A program made the translations under genes and the position numbers. A stretch of 64,000 bases of DNA from Luidia sarsii (Eukaryota > Echinodermata > Asteroidea > Paxillosida > Luidiidae), in assembly GCA_949987565.1 (NCBI GenBank), contig OX465102.1, forward strand, positions 31,221,944 to 31,285,943. Reading direction: 5' to 3'. This document shows positions 29,231 through 37,921 of this stretch, piece after piece. The notes beneath the pieces are model-generated. The model had not been told where the DNA came from, ran no database searches, and worked only from the letters and a program-made list of their open reading frames with translations. The first letter of the stretch is position 1, and every line of letters begins with the position of its first letter.

Positions 29231-29670
29231 TGTACTCTGACGAGAAATACCAATGGCATAATATACAATTATTGTTGAATCATTCATCCAAATATTTGTA
29301 TTGGTGCCCCTAAGCCACAAAAGAATTAATAGACTATTCGAGAAGTCGGGTGACCTTTGAGGTGATGACGCAATTCGTGACGTCATTGTCAGAGGCAGAT
29401 GCATTCCTGCAGTATTCACCGTCACTTCTCGCTAATGTAATGAAGTGCATGAATATTCAATAAATCAATGAGGCGTGTCCGTCGCAATGGGGTGTGCCCG
29501 TCGCACGCCTTGTGCACAGCAGACAGTCTTGCGTGTGAACCTAGAGCTAGTGGACGTGTCCCTGCTGTGCCTGTGTCGTGTCCGATGAGCACCAAGGGCT
29601 CTAACTTACGCGCCACCTAGTACCTGCCCGGGTAAGCAGCGTCCTTGTGATGATGGTATAAAACACCACA
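29231..29670 (+). repeat. Putative 5' LTR
   Basis: The segment lies between the end of the 42-bp array and the primer binding site. It starts TGTACTCTGA and ends CACCACA, that is TG...CA as in LTRs. It contains a polyadenylation-type AATAAA at 29459 and a TATA-like GGTATAAAAC at 29655. Its 3' boundary is fixed by the primer site. The 5' boundary is a guess because no second LTR could be aligned. Confidence 0.5.
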
Positions 29671-29671
29671 T

Positions 29672-29684
29672 TGGCGACGAGGAT
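29672..29684 (+). promoter_or_regulatory. Primer binding site, tRNA-Ser type
   Basis: TGGCGACGAGGAT lies one base after the CA end of the putative LTR. Its first 11 bases are complementary to a tRNA 3' end of the form CCTCGTCGCCA, as found on tRNA-Ser(GCT) of many animals. This is where minus-strand DNA synthesis would start. Confidence 0.75.
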
Positions 29685-30151
29685 AATTTGCGGCGTGTAT
29701 TACAAAAAAATATATTAAATCTAAACAAATTTAATTTATTTTATTAGCACCGAAAAGACAAACGTTAAACGTCTAGAATTTATTTGACATGAGTCGGCAT
29801 TTGCTGAAACTTGCCTGCCATCACGTTTTGCTAACTCAACAAATTTGATATAATATTGTTCAGAACAAATTCCACTAATCTAATCTTAATACTAATAATC
29901 AGGAAGTTGCTGTACTTATATATCTGTAACTAAAACGAGTACAAAAATATATCAAATCAAGCAACAGCTATAAAATGTCTTCGTTATTTTGTGAAATCTT
30001 CATTTTGCTGTAAATCAGGACAAACTGCTGTATATCACTCACAGCAGAAGGCGTTAGCAGCAACTGAGTCATAAGTCTATTTAAAGACAGTACTACAGCA
30101 ACTTCCACACTTCGTAATATATAACTAGAGTTTTGTTATCAACATACCGCC
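29685..30151 (+). other. A/T-rich untranslated leader of the retroelement
   Basis: About 470 bases without a meaningful ORF between the primer site and the first start codon. It is the usual place for a packaging signal, but none can be identified by eye. It ends in a good start context, CCGCCATGA. Confidence 0.5.
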
Positions 30152-30661
30152 ATGAACATCAATAAGGCCTCAATTAAAGAAATGACAACTCTACCTGGTG
30201 TTGGAATTAAGTACGCACAAGCCATAGTTTCAAAACGCGAGCAAAAAGGCTTTGTTACTATAAATGATTTTCATGACATCCCGGCCCTCCAAACAAAGCT
30301 GCACGAGCTAAATGAAAAGGGAACAATTTTTATGGAGCATACTGTTAAAATCCCTCCCGGAAAATTGGGAGATACAATAGAGGAAACGTTCCAGGTAGAA
30401 AAATCTGACCCGATAAATATAATGGTAAACCAAATGAGTACTCTTATCAAAATCATGCAAGAAAATACTACCAAAGTAACAAGTGCTATACTTAAAATGG
30501 GTTCAAAAATGGAAACTCGGTCCGACGAACTCGAACGAAAGATGTCAATCTTAATGAAAGCAAGCCATCCCAGAAATTCCTTACTCACATTCAAGAGCGA
30601 CCTGGCGTCATCAAGACACAAAGCCCGAAGTAAGGCCCCCGACCTTTTCACAAAAGGTTGA
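30152..30661 (+). CDS. Gag-region N-terminal ORF with helix-hairpin-helix domain
   Basis: 169 codons, with the start codon in a favourable CCGCC context. Residues 3-40 match the ComEA-type helix-hairpin-helix pattern: INKAS start, hairpin LPGVG at 14-18, the AQAIVSKRE helix at 22-30, and a GFVTINDF strand/turn at 33-40. That fold binds DNA non-specifically in ComEA, RuvA and many repair proteins. The rest (about 75-150) is charged and may be helical (SDELERKMSILMKASHP at 127-143). The ORF ends in TTGA, overlapping the region just before the next ORF's ATG. The downstream frame is already open upstream of that ATG, so the two may once have been one gag protein. A DNA-binding HhH module at the start of gag is not standard in Gypsy elements. 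The role is inferred; a nucleic-acid-binding part of gag is the simplest reading. Confidence 0.72.
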   Translation: MNINKASIKEMTTLPGVGIKYAQAIVSKREQKGFVTINDFHDIPALQTKLHELNEKGTIFMEHTVKIPPGKLGDTIEETFQVEKSDPINIMVNQMSTLIKIMQENTTKVTSAILKMGSKMETRSDELERKMSILMKASHPRNSLLTFKSDLASSRHKARSKAPDLFTKG

Positions 30662-30662
30662 A

Positions 30663-31532
30663 ATGACTGGGGATGAAGTGATTGACGCTGAGCTCAAATT
30701 GATAAATGAAAAAGCACCACCACTCCCTCCTCATATAAAAAGCGCCATGCAAAGGAAAGGTACGGTAACAATGCCTCAAACATCCAGCCAATCCTATGAC
30801 CAAAACCCTGTACCTTCCATAGGAGTTAATCCTCCCGCAATACAAATCGTTGGAGATAAAGGAACCACAAAGCAAAATGCATATGGTGGGGTCCCTGGTA
30901 ATATCTTGAAAGGAGGGGCGTTGCATACGACTCCGGCGTTCGCTGGAGCTCAGAGCGTGCCAAATACCACAAGGCTAACACAGGGCAACACTCGCCAAAT
31001 TCAGTGTCCCAGAATACCCGCATACGATGGAAGCAGCGATTTTCATGCATTCATTCAGAAGTTTGAAATGATTGCAGAATGTTCTCAGTGGGACGAACGC
31101 ACACAATTAATGCAACTAGTAGGGACACTCACTGGCACAGCGCTTGACTGTTATGCATGGCAGGAATCAGATGTTAGGCATGATTATTCAAAAGTCAAAG
31201 CGCGACTTATGCAGATGTTTGGAAAAGTGAAAGATCCAAAGATCCACCGAGCCGAATTAGCTGCTTTACGTCAACGGGAGGAAGAAACGATTGAAGAATT
31301 TGGACAACGCGTAAGACAGGTCGCGACACGCGCATTCCCTGCAGCCAATACTGATGTGTTTGAAATAATAGCAAGGGGAGCATTCTTGAAAGGTTGCGCT
31401 GATGTTGAAGCTGCGGAACTTGCACTCTTCCGAGATCCACAAACGCTAAACCATGCGATACAATACACACTAACTGCAGCCCATAATCACAAATTGCTGT
31501 CGAGGACATGCAGGCAAAGATTCGACATGTAA
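30663..31532 (+). pseudogene. gag: Gag capsid-like region, frame broken
   Basis: 289 codons in a frame shifted relative to the ORF before it. Residues 117-270 resemble the retrotransposon gag (capsid) family: RIPAYDG start, a W at 143, LTGTALDCY at 156-164, and a charged helix ARLMQMFGKVKD at 180-191 followed by RAELAALRQREEETIEEF. This part would form the particle shell. The first 110 residues are low-complexity and rich in N, G, T and P. The frame goes wrong at about 31490, near a short A run, where the correct continuation lies in another frame (see the knuckle fragment). I therefore call it a broken gag. Capsid identity rests on pattern, not on a search. Confidence 0.78.
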
Positions 31533-31924
31533 CATTTAGTGACCAAGACCCGCCCGAGATCTCAAATGTTCAACAGATACGCGTAAGACAAACAGGCAAA
31601 GATAACCTTGACATCCATTTAGACTGGTCTGAAATAAATAAAAACATGCAAGAACTTCTGACGTGTTTAAAATCAGTTCGTGACCACGCAAACCCTTCCC
31701 CCACCCCTACTTTTACAAAAGGGGATACATCACCAAATCGCGGTGGAATATCACCAAAATTTGGCGTAAGTCGCAACCCAAGTACATCCCCGCCCGCGTC
31801 ACCAACTAGATTTCAATGCTTTCACTGCAGCAAGGAGGGTCATTTTGCCAGGGATTGTCCTTTTAAAGGAAGGTCGCGATCCCCATCTCCCCTTCGTAAT
31901 ACACACAATTTAAACAAACAATAG
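31508..31924 (+). pseudogene. gag: Gag nucleocapsid fragment with CCHC zinc knuckle
   Basis: 138 codons, overlapping the end of the capsid frame. A zinc knuckle CFHCSKEGHFARDC (C-X2-C-X4-H-X4-C) sits at residues 104-117 after a Pro/Ser/Thr-rich linker (60-100) and is followed by the basic GRSRSPSP tail. This is the RNA-binding nucleocapsid part of gag. The frame is open upstream of the first ATG and reads on from the capsid domain if one base is missing near 31490. It ends at a TAG about 40 bases before the inverted-repeat insertion that separates it from the protease. Confidence 0.88.
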
Positions 31925-31964
31925 CTGACCGTGAGGGCCAACGATCAGCTGATCATTCTAGACT

Positions 31965-32155
31965 GCGTTTATACACTTGATCCCGCGAGGAGGATCAGAT
32001 CCCGCGAGGGCGATCAAAGGGCGATCAAAGGGCGATCAACGCAAGTGTAAACGCTCGCGCGATCAGGATCAGATCCCGGGATCTGATCCACCTCTCGGGA
32101 AGGATCAGATCCGGGTCTGATCCCGCGTGCGGGATCAACATGCAAGTGTAAACGC
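31965..32155. mobile_element. Small inverted-repeat element inserted between gag and protease
   Basis: About 190 bp. The left end GCGTTTATACACTTG and the right end CAAGTGTAAACGC are inverted copies (GCGTTTA...CACTTG). The interior is built of GATCAGATCCCG-type palindromic pieces and three GGGCGATCAAA repeats, and is much more GC-rich than the flanking pol. It lies exactly where the retroelement should read from gag into protease, so it probably inserted after the element did. No obvious target duplication was found. Confidence 0.65.
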
Positions 32156-32182
32156 AACGCTGGTGGCCTCAATGAAACTGAC

Positions 32183-32791
32183 TTGTCACAATATTCTTCG
32201 GCATTCGCTGAGGAGTGTTGCATAAAGCGAAGGGATCATTGTTTTGCTATTTACACAACCCCAGAAGGGGATAGAGGTGTAAAACTTAGAGAAGTAAATT
32301 TTGGCATAAATTCAACAGGTGTAAGCCTTGTGATACCAGTGCAAATAGACGGAGTACATACACTGGCGGTTGTCGATACGGCAGCCCAAGTAACAGTAAT
32401 TAGTAAGGAACTTGCCCACAACCTTAAATCACCTCTTCATTCAAACGAAAAAATAATTCTTAAAGGAGCAGCAAAAATGAATGGAAATATGGTGGCCACA
32501 AAAATTATGGGCGTCCCACTGAAAATTGGAAAACATGCATATTGCTGGGACATCCTAGTCGCTCCAATTACAGATTCATTTATCCTCGGTTTAGACTTTT
32601 TAAAAGCGCGAGGTGGTAAAATTGACCTACTGAATGACACCGTAATTCTAGAGGATGGTGACAAAATCCAGGCTAAAATGAGAAAGAATCACGATGAAAT
32701 GTATTCAGTACAAAGAATTGTGATCGAGAAAAAGGTCGTGGTCCCTCCTAATTCGATAGTGCAAACAAAGGTGAAGGTCAAGTCTTCTTAA
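32183..32791 (+). pseudogene. pol: Retroelement aspartic protease (retropepsin) region
   Basis: About 203 codons. The frame is open upstream into the inverted-repeat element, and no ATG starts it, so this is an internal polyprotein segment. The catalytic motif is VVDTAAQVTVIS, with D65-T66-A67 in place of the common D-T/S-G. The second motif, ILGLDFL at 134-140, is the usual C-terminal retropepsin signature. The family cuts the Gag-Pol polyprotein. A TAA at 32789 stops the frame. The same frame continues open directly after it into the RT region, so this stop is an inactivating point change and not a natural end. Confidence 0.85.
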
Positions 32792-33808
32792 AGGAAACCA
32801 CTAATCATTCTAGCACCAGAGAGGCAACATAAGGGCCTTTTTATACCATACGCACTAGTTGACCCTGATACGGACCCCTTAAAAAACAGTTGTGAGACCA
32901 AAGTATCCATAAGTGTACTTAATGAGAGCGATAGGTATGTACACTTAAACAAGGGACATGTAGTTGGAAGGGCTGAGGAGATCGATGACATCTTCCCCGA
33001 ACCAGATATGTCCCCACCAGCCATTACGGAATCAGTCCGGCGTTCGCTGGGCAATTCCCAAGCTACCCCGTCAGTAAAAGAAGTGATTCTGTCGAACATT
33101 CCCACTCATCTCCGCGCACTGTGGGAAGAGTCGTGCAAAAATCTAACCCCAGATCGCTCTGAACTGGTTGCCAAAATACTGGCAGACTACACCGATGTAT
33201 TTTCCAAGGATGAAATGGATTTGGGTAAATTTTCGATTATAAAACACCCAATAAACACTGGTTCGGCGGCCCCGATTAGACAAAAAATGAGAAGAATTCC
33301 ATTAAGTTTCGAGGATGAGGAAAAGGCTCATTTAGATGAATTACTTGCGGCAGCGGTGATTGGGCCATCCATATCTGAATGGGCCTCCCCTCCGGTACTT
33401 GTTAGAAAGAAAGATGGGAAGGTTCGTTACTGTATTGATTACAGGCCCGTGAACAATGTCACTGTTAAAGATGCATTTCCATTACCAAACATTGAGGAGT
33501 GCTTAGATGTCCTGGAAGGGACTCAATATTTCAGCACTCTGGACATGAGCAGTGGATACTATCAGATTGAAGTAAGAGATGAAGATAAACCTAAAACTGC
33601 ATTTTTAACCAGATACGGGCTGTTTGAGCACCATCGTATGCCCTTCGGCTTGTGTAATGCCCCAGCAACATTCCAAAGGGCGATCAATCTGATATTAAGG
33701 GGTCTGACTTGGACACAGGTACTCGCCTATCTTGATGACACAATTATCCTAGGAAAGAATTTCGATAACGCCATGGAAAACCTGACCAGAAAGGTTTCGT
33801 TATCATAA
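32792..33808 (+). pseudogene. pol: Reverse transcriptase region
   Basis: Open from directly after the stop at 32791; the first ATG is at 33008. Counting from that ATG, an upstream linker leads to the RT palm: PPVLVRKKDG at 128-137, YCIDYRPVNN at 141-150, motif A FSTLDMSSGYYQIEV with Asp179, motif B MPFGLCNAPATFQRA at 211-225, and the active-site box YLDD at 241-244. This is the RNA/DNA-directed polymerase of Ty3/Gypsy elements. The frame is lost at about 33790, shortly after YLDD, and the thumb continues in another frame. Confidence 0.95.
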
Positions 33809-34625
33809 CCTCAAACTGAAAGCCAAGAAGTGTAAATTATTCCAAGAACAAGTTATATTTCTAGGAAAATTGGTTAATAGGGAAGGTATCTCGCCAAACC
33901 CAAGTAGCACCGAAGCCGTTACGAACTGGCCAACTCCTTCCTCAAACAAAGATGTATAACGATTTCTGGGACTGGCAAACTACCACAGGGCCCATATCAA
34001 GGACTTTGCCAAAATTGCCTGCCCACTCTATCAAATCACAAAAACAAAAAGGGCACAGTTAGTATGGGAAGGCAAACATGAAGACGCATTCCAACATTTG
34101 AAATCTGCCTTGACTACGTGCCCAGTCCTGGCGTTTCCTAAAAGTGGTAACGAACCATTTGTCTTGGATACCGATGCCTCTAACTCGGCCATTGGAGCCG
34201 AACTGCTTCAAATACAAAATGGGTCGGAGAGAGTTATAGCCTATGGTAGTTATGTGTTGTCCCCATCACAAAGAAAATACTGCACTACTCGCAAAGAACC
34301 TTTAGCAGTTGTACGATTTACCCGCCAATTTCGCCATTATCTTCTTGGACGTACGTTTTACGTCAGAACAGACCACAGTAGTCTGGCATGGCTTATGCGC
34401 TTTAAATTGATATCTGGTATCTTGGCTAGATGGATCGAGGAACTGAGCCAATATGACATGGTCATAATACACAGGAAAGGAAAAAAACACGAAAATGCAG
34501 ACTCCTCATCACGGGTACCAAGCGATATTCCAATTTGCAACTGCTATTACACGGGTTGTAATGTCAAAGATTTGCCATGTGGCGGCTATCGGTTTTGTAC
34601 ACGCGTACAAATGGGAATGGTTTGA
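33792..34625 (+). pseudogene. pol: RT thumb/connection and RNase H region
   Basis: The frame beginning near AGGTTTCGTTATCAT continues the RT (KKCKLF, VIFLGKLVN) and meets a TAA at 33957 just before RFLGLANYHR, a normally uninterrupted motif. After that come the RNase H signatures: FVLDTDASNSAIGAEL with the first catalytic Asp, the KEPLAVVRF helix with Glu, the YVRTDHSSLAWL Asp, and the HENADSSSRV end with the last Asp. RNase H removes the RNA template during reverse transcription. The frame shifts again near 34600. The four acidic residues appear present, so the damage is in reading frame only. Confidence 0.92.
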
Positions 34626-35274
34626 GGAAGATGTTGACGATGTCGTTCCACTAGCAGTGCACAAAATCGCAAATCCGTGTACACAACCAACTCCTGTCGA
34701 ATACACCTTCAAGAAACCAGTTATCCAAACCATTGCCTTAGGTGAAACTGAAGAGGAGCATCTCAAACCTCTCAACCTAAACCGGCGTTCGCTGGTTAGC
34801 GAGCGGATTGCGATGGAAGATGAATCAGACAAAGGGAACGAACACACTTTTCTCCGCACTCACAACAATGAAAAAATTAGGAATCTACAAGAAAAAGATC
34901 ACGACTTACAAAAACTAATACACTGGAAAAAAAATAACATCAATCCCAGACAGGATGAACTCCAACTCTGCTCACCAGCAACAACGTACTTTTGGTCAAA
35001 TTCCTCCTTATTACACATGATAGATGGTGTTCTATACTACCGATGGGAAGAAGAACCTGGACCAAGGTCATTGTTGGTTGTTCCAAAGGTCTTGAGGCAA
35101 GAAATAATCAAGCTTTCCCATGATTCAAAGTTGGCTGGACATCCAGGGATCACAAGAACGATCCAAAAAGTCAGGCAAACGGCTTATTGGTACAAAATGT
35201 CTGAAGACATTCTTTGGTTTGTTAAATCTTGCCCCGAATGCAACAAACAGAAAAAAACCAAACCGGAAAAATAA
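34603..35274 (+). pseudogene. pol: Integrase N-terminal region with HHCC zinc-binding domain
   Basis: This frame takes over after the RNase H frame breaks. A variable acidic linker is followed by PRSLLVVPKVLRQEII and the zinc-binding motif H-X6-H-X29-C-X2-C (HDSKLAGH ... CPECNKQ), the N-terminal domain of Gypsy integrases that helps multimerise the enzyme. The frame ends at a TAA in a lysine-rich stretch at about 35250-35275, where the neighbouring frame continues the integrase. The A-run there makes an indel or a sequencing error likely. Confidence 0.9.
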
Positions 35275-35914
35275 GGCTCCTTTAACGAAATGTCATGCTG
35301 GTGCTCCAGTAGAACGTCTCCACTTAGATATTCTTGGACCTTTCCCTCCATCGGAATCTGGTAATCGGTACATACTAATGCTTATATGTCAATTTACCAA
35401 GTGGGTTGAGGCATATCCCCTAGTCAACCAGAGTACCGAAAGTATTGCTAAGGCAATCTTAGATAATTTTATATCGAGATTTGGCTGCCCCCAACAAATC
35501 CACACTGATCAGAGAAGTAATTTTACCAGTTCCCTATTCAAATCAATTTGTAACCTGCTCGATATAACCAAGACTAGAACTACCCCCTATCGACCATGTT
35601 CAAACGGGCAAATTGAGAGGTATAACCGAACTTTACTTGAAGTTATAAGATGTCACCTAAAGGGCCGATTCGCTAAATGGGACGAAGACCTACCCAATTT
35701 TACTGGAGCAATTCGATCCCTACCCAATCGTCACACTGGACTTACACCAAAAACGATGATGCTTGGTCGGGAGGTTAGGCAGCCAGTGGAACTAGCATTT
35801 GACATCGGAACAACTAAAGCAGAACAGCCCCATGAATATGTCCAGATTTATACAGAGCGAGTGCAGAGGGCCCATCAAATTGCCATCCCAAAAATACCAA
35901 AAAAACTATTATGA
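35270..35914 (+). pseudogene. pol: Integrase catalytic core (DD35E)
   Basis: The RNase H-like core carries the three acidic residues in LHLDILGPF, IHTDQRSNF and NGQIERYNRTL. The spacing is D-X59-D-X35-E, as in LTR-retroelement integrases. The second motif has TDQRSNF where most relatives have a DxG-type turn after the Asp, a possible weakening change. The enzyme inserts the DNA copy into the host genome. The frame ends shortly after the core at an AAAAAACTATTATGA region, and the C-terminal domain lies in a third frame. Confidence 0.94.
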
Positions 35915-36374
35915 CATTCAGAGTAATCGTTCTGCCTTTGAAGAGGGTGATGTCGTCTATAAATTAAACAAAGCATCTAAAGTTGGCCAGTCGCGCAAAT
36001 TACAGCCAATATGGTGTGGTCCCCTGCTTGTGGTTGATGTCCTGTCCCCGATTCTGTACAAGATTAGAGATAGGAAACGTTGTGCAGTTGTCCATCGAGA
36101 TCTCTTAAAGATTTGCGAAGGTAGAGAAATTCCGATCTGGCTCAGAAGAGCCCGTAGTAAACTGTTCAGGCCAGATTATCTTAAAGTGGACAGTAACGAA
36201 GAAAGTGAGGCAAACCTAAACTTGACTCCTCTTTTCGATGAAACTTGTATCACGGACACGGCCTTTGCTGTAGAAGTGAATGAACCCTTAAGGGACACTG
36301 CAACAGGGATAATCACCAGAAGTGGAAGGCATGTAAAACGTCCCCAGCGCTACAGTGAGGACTCCTTTAACTAA
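35889..36374 (+). pseudogene. pol: Integrase C-terminal domain
   Basis: This frame continues the integrase after the shift near 35890. It has a KYQKNYYD helix, then AFEEGDVVYKLNKA and LQPIWCGPLLVVDVL, which match the small beta-barrel that follows the catalytic core in Gypsy integrases, and then RCAVVHRDLLKICEG. No chromodomain was recognised. The ORF ends 56 bases before the start of the TatD-like ORF. Confidence 0.85.
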
Positions 36375-36430
36375 AGTTTACAATTCTAAGTTTAACAAAA
36401 CAATTCATTAGTCCTGCAGGAATATCTAAC

Positions 36431-37921
36431 ATGGAGGAGGCTGACTTCATACCAGACTACGAAGAGGACCCGTCGGAGGCCGAAGAACCCCAAGTTTCTA
36501 GGGAGGACACCTCTGAAGAAGAACCCCATTCACCGATAGCCTCAGACTCTCATAACACCAACGCAACACGGCCCACAAGTCTCGCCGGGGATGAAACCGT
36601 TCCATCACTATCCGGTACAGTCGCAAAAATAAAAGGACCAACCAAATCAGTATGTACCCAACCTGAATGTGAGTTCAAAACCAACAAGATGAAGCGTCAT
36701 GTTGTACGGCGGCACATTTGCGAGAGAGGCTGGTGGTTCTTGTATCCGCTAGACGCTTGTTGGGTTTGCCGAAAATGGGAGATTACCCGCCATTGTCGAT
36801 CCCACGGCCCATTTAACGCTCAAAACTTGCCTGAGTTGCATCGTTTGGTAAATGAATTTGTTGGCTTTGTTTGTCGAGTTTGGAAGTTGCCGTCAATTGA
36901 TGAGCTCCTCCAACTCGTAACGTCCCAACAACTCTCAGATGGTAACTCAAATTTCAGCGTTACAGAGATCGAAGAGTGGGATGCATACGATCATTTTGTT
37001 GGCCTTCATGGCATTAGTACTAGAAACCTCGCTGCTCCGTCCCGATTAAGTTCTGTCTTACACTGGAGGACCTTGCAGCGATTATTAGTACTCACCGATC
37101 AACAAGCAACGGGTTCGGCTCAGTTTTTCATCGATTCACATTGCCATATAGACCGAATGCTTCATACGGCTAAATTTGATGGGAACCTCAACGACTTTCT
37201 CCTTGTAGCTAAGAAGCCGGAAACCACAGTGAAAATTGAAGGTTTCGTTGGATGCATTGCGGTGTTTTGCGATACCAGATTCTTCCTTCAGGAGGAAAAG
37301 CTGATGTGGCTGATATCCGATCCTCTTGTATACGCGGCAACTATAGGCTTACACCCGAAAGAAGTGCATAACTACTCCCCAGACATAGAAAAGGTAATCC
37401 GGCGTTTACTGGAAAGCCCTAAAGTCTGTGCCCTCGGGGAGATTGGCCTGGACTACTCCACGAATAACGTAAACAAATCAAAGCAGAAATTTGTCTTCCG
37501 ACAGCTACTCACTGTGGCAGTTACCAAGAAAGTGGCTGTGATTGTTCATTGCAGACAAGCAGAGGACAACTGCTTCCAGGTGATGATTGACGCCATACCA
37601 AACGATTGGAAAATACACCTACGTTGCTTCACTGGGTCGTGGGAAGAGGCTAAGAGATGGTTGGGAACCTTCCCAAACATGTTCATTGGCTTAACACCAC
37701 TCATTACACGCGCCGGTCCTGGCCTTAGAGAGGTTGCCGAGAAGATTGCCCTTGGCAGACTCCTGTTGGAAACAGATTCTACGTACTTTGTGCCGCGCAG
37801 TCTACAGGGAATCATCCGATGCAGTAACCCAACGCTGGCTAAAGACGTGGCTAAGGAGGTGGCAAACATCCGCTCAATACAAGAATCTACTGTTTTTGAA
37901 CAACTGCATGCAGAACACTAA
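36431..37921 (+). CDS. Zinc-finger and TatD-like (TATDN2-like) nuclease ORF carried 3' of integrase
   Basis: Intact 496-codon ORF. Residues 1-70 are acidic and low-complexity. Residues 75-125 hold two zinc-finger-like clusters: C75-X4-C80-X9-H90-X4-H95 and C110-X2-C113-X7-H121-X3-H125. Residues 232-495 match the TatD metal-dependent DNase family: DSHCHID at 235-241, IGLHP at 305-309, ALGEIGLDYS at 334-343, VIVHCRQ at 370-376, CFTGS at 399-403 and LLETDSTYFVPR at 445-456. ETDSTYFVPR and CFTGS are closest to the animal TATDN2 branch as I know it. TatD enzymes are Mg-dependent deoxyribonucleases. One expected histidine, just before CFTGS, is Arg398, so activity may be altered, although H396 is near. 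The ORF occupies the env position of the retroelement and is uninterrupted while gag-pol is broken many times. It could be element-encoded or captured host sequence; the function in the element is unknown. Confidence 0.88.
   Translation: MEEADFIPDYEEDPSEAEEPQVSREDTSEEEPHSPIASDSHNTNATRPTSLAGDETVPSLSGTVAKIKGPTKSVCTQPECEFKTNKMKRHVVRRHICERGWWFLYPLDACWVCRKWEITRHCRSHGPFNAQNLPELHRLVNEFVGFVCRVWKLPSIDELLQLVTSQQLSDGNSNFSVTEIEEWDAYDHFVGLHGISTRNLAAPSRLSSVLHWRTLQRLLVLTDQQATGSAQFFIDSHCHIDRMLHTAKFDGNLNDFLLVAKKPETTVKIEGFVGCIAVFCDTRFFLQEEKLMWLISDPLVYAATIGLHPKEVHNYSPDIEKVIRRLLESPKVCALGEIGLDYSTNNVNKSKQKFVFRQLLTVAVTKKVAVIVHCRQAEDNCFQVMIDAIPNDWKIHLRCFTGSWEEAKRWLGTFPNMFIGLTPLITRAGPGLREVAEKIALGRLLLETDSTYFVPRSLQGIIRCSNPTLAKDVAKEVANIRSIQESTVFEQLHAEH

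Larger units (their letters stand above)
29231..37921 (+). mobile_element. Ty3/Gypsy-type LTR retroelement, decayed gag-pol plus an intact 3' ORF
   Basis: Order of parts: putative 5' LTR, tRNA primer site, leader, HhH-containing gag start, capsid-like gag, CCHC knuckle, retropepsin, reverse transcriptase, RNase H, H2C2 plus DD35E integrase, integrase C-terminal domain, then a TatD-like ORF. The protease-RT-RNase H-integrase order is that of Ty3/Gypsy. The tRNA-Ser-like primer site is the kind described for the mag lineage, so a mag-like placement is likely but unproven. The coding region carries an in-frame stop at 32789 and another at 33957. It also has frame changes near 30660, 31490, 33790, 34600, 35260 and 35890. 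Several lie at or near homopolymers, so some could be sequencing errors. The left edge abuts the 42-bp array. No 3' LTR was recognised, so the right end is set at the last ORF. Confidence 0.93.
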
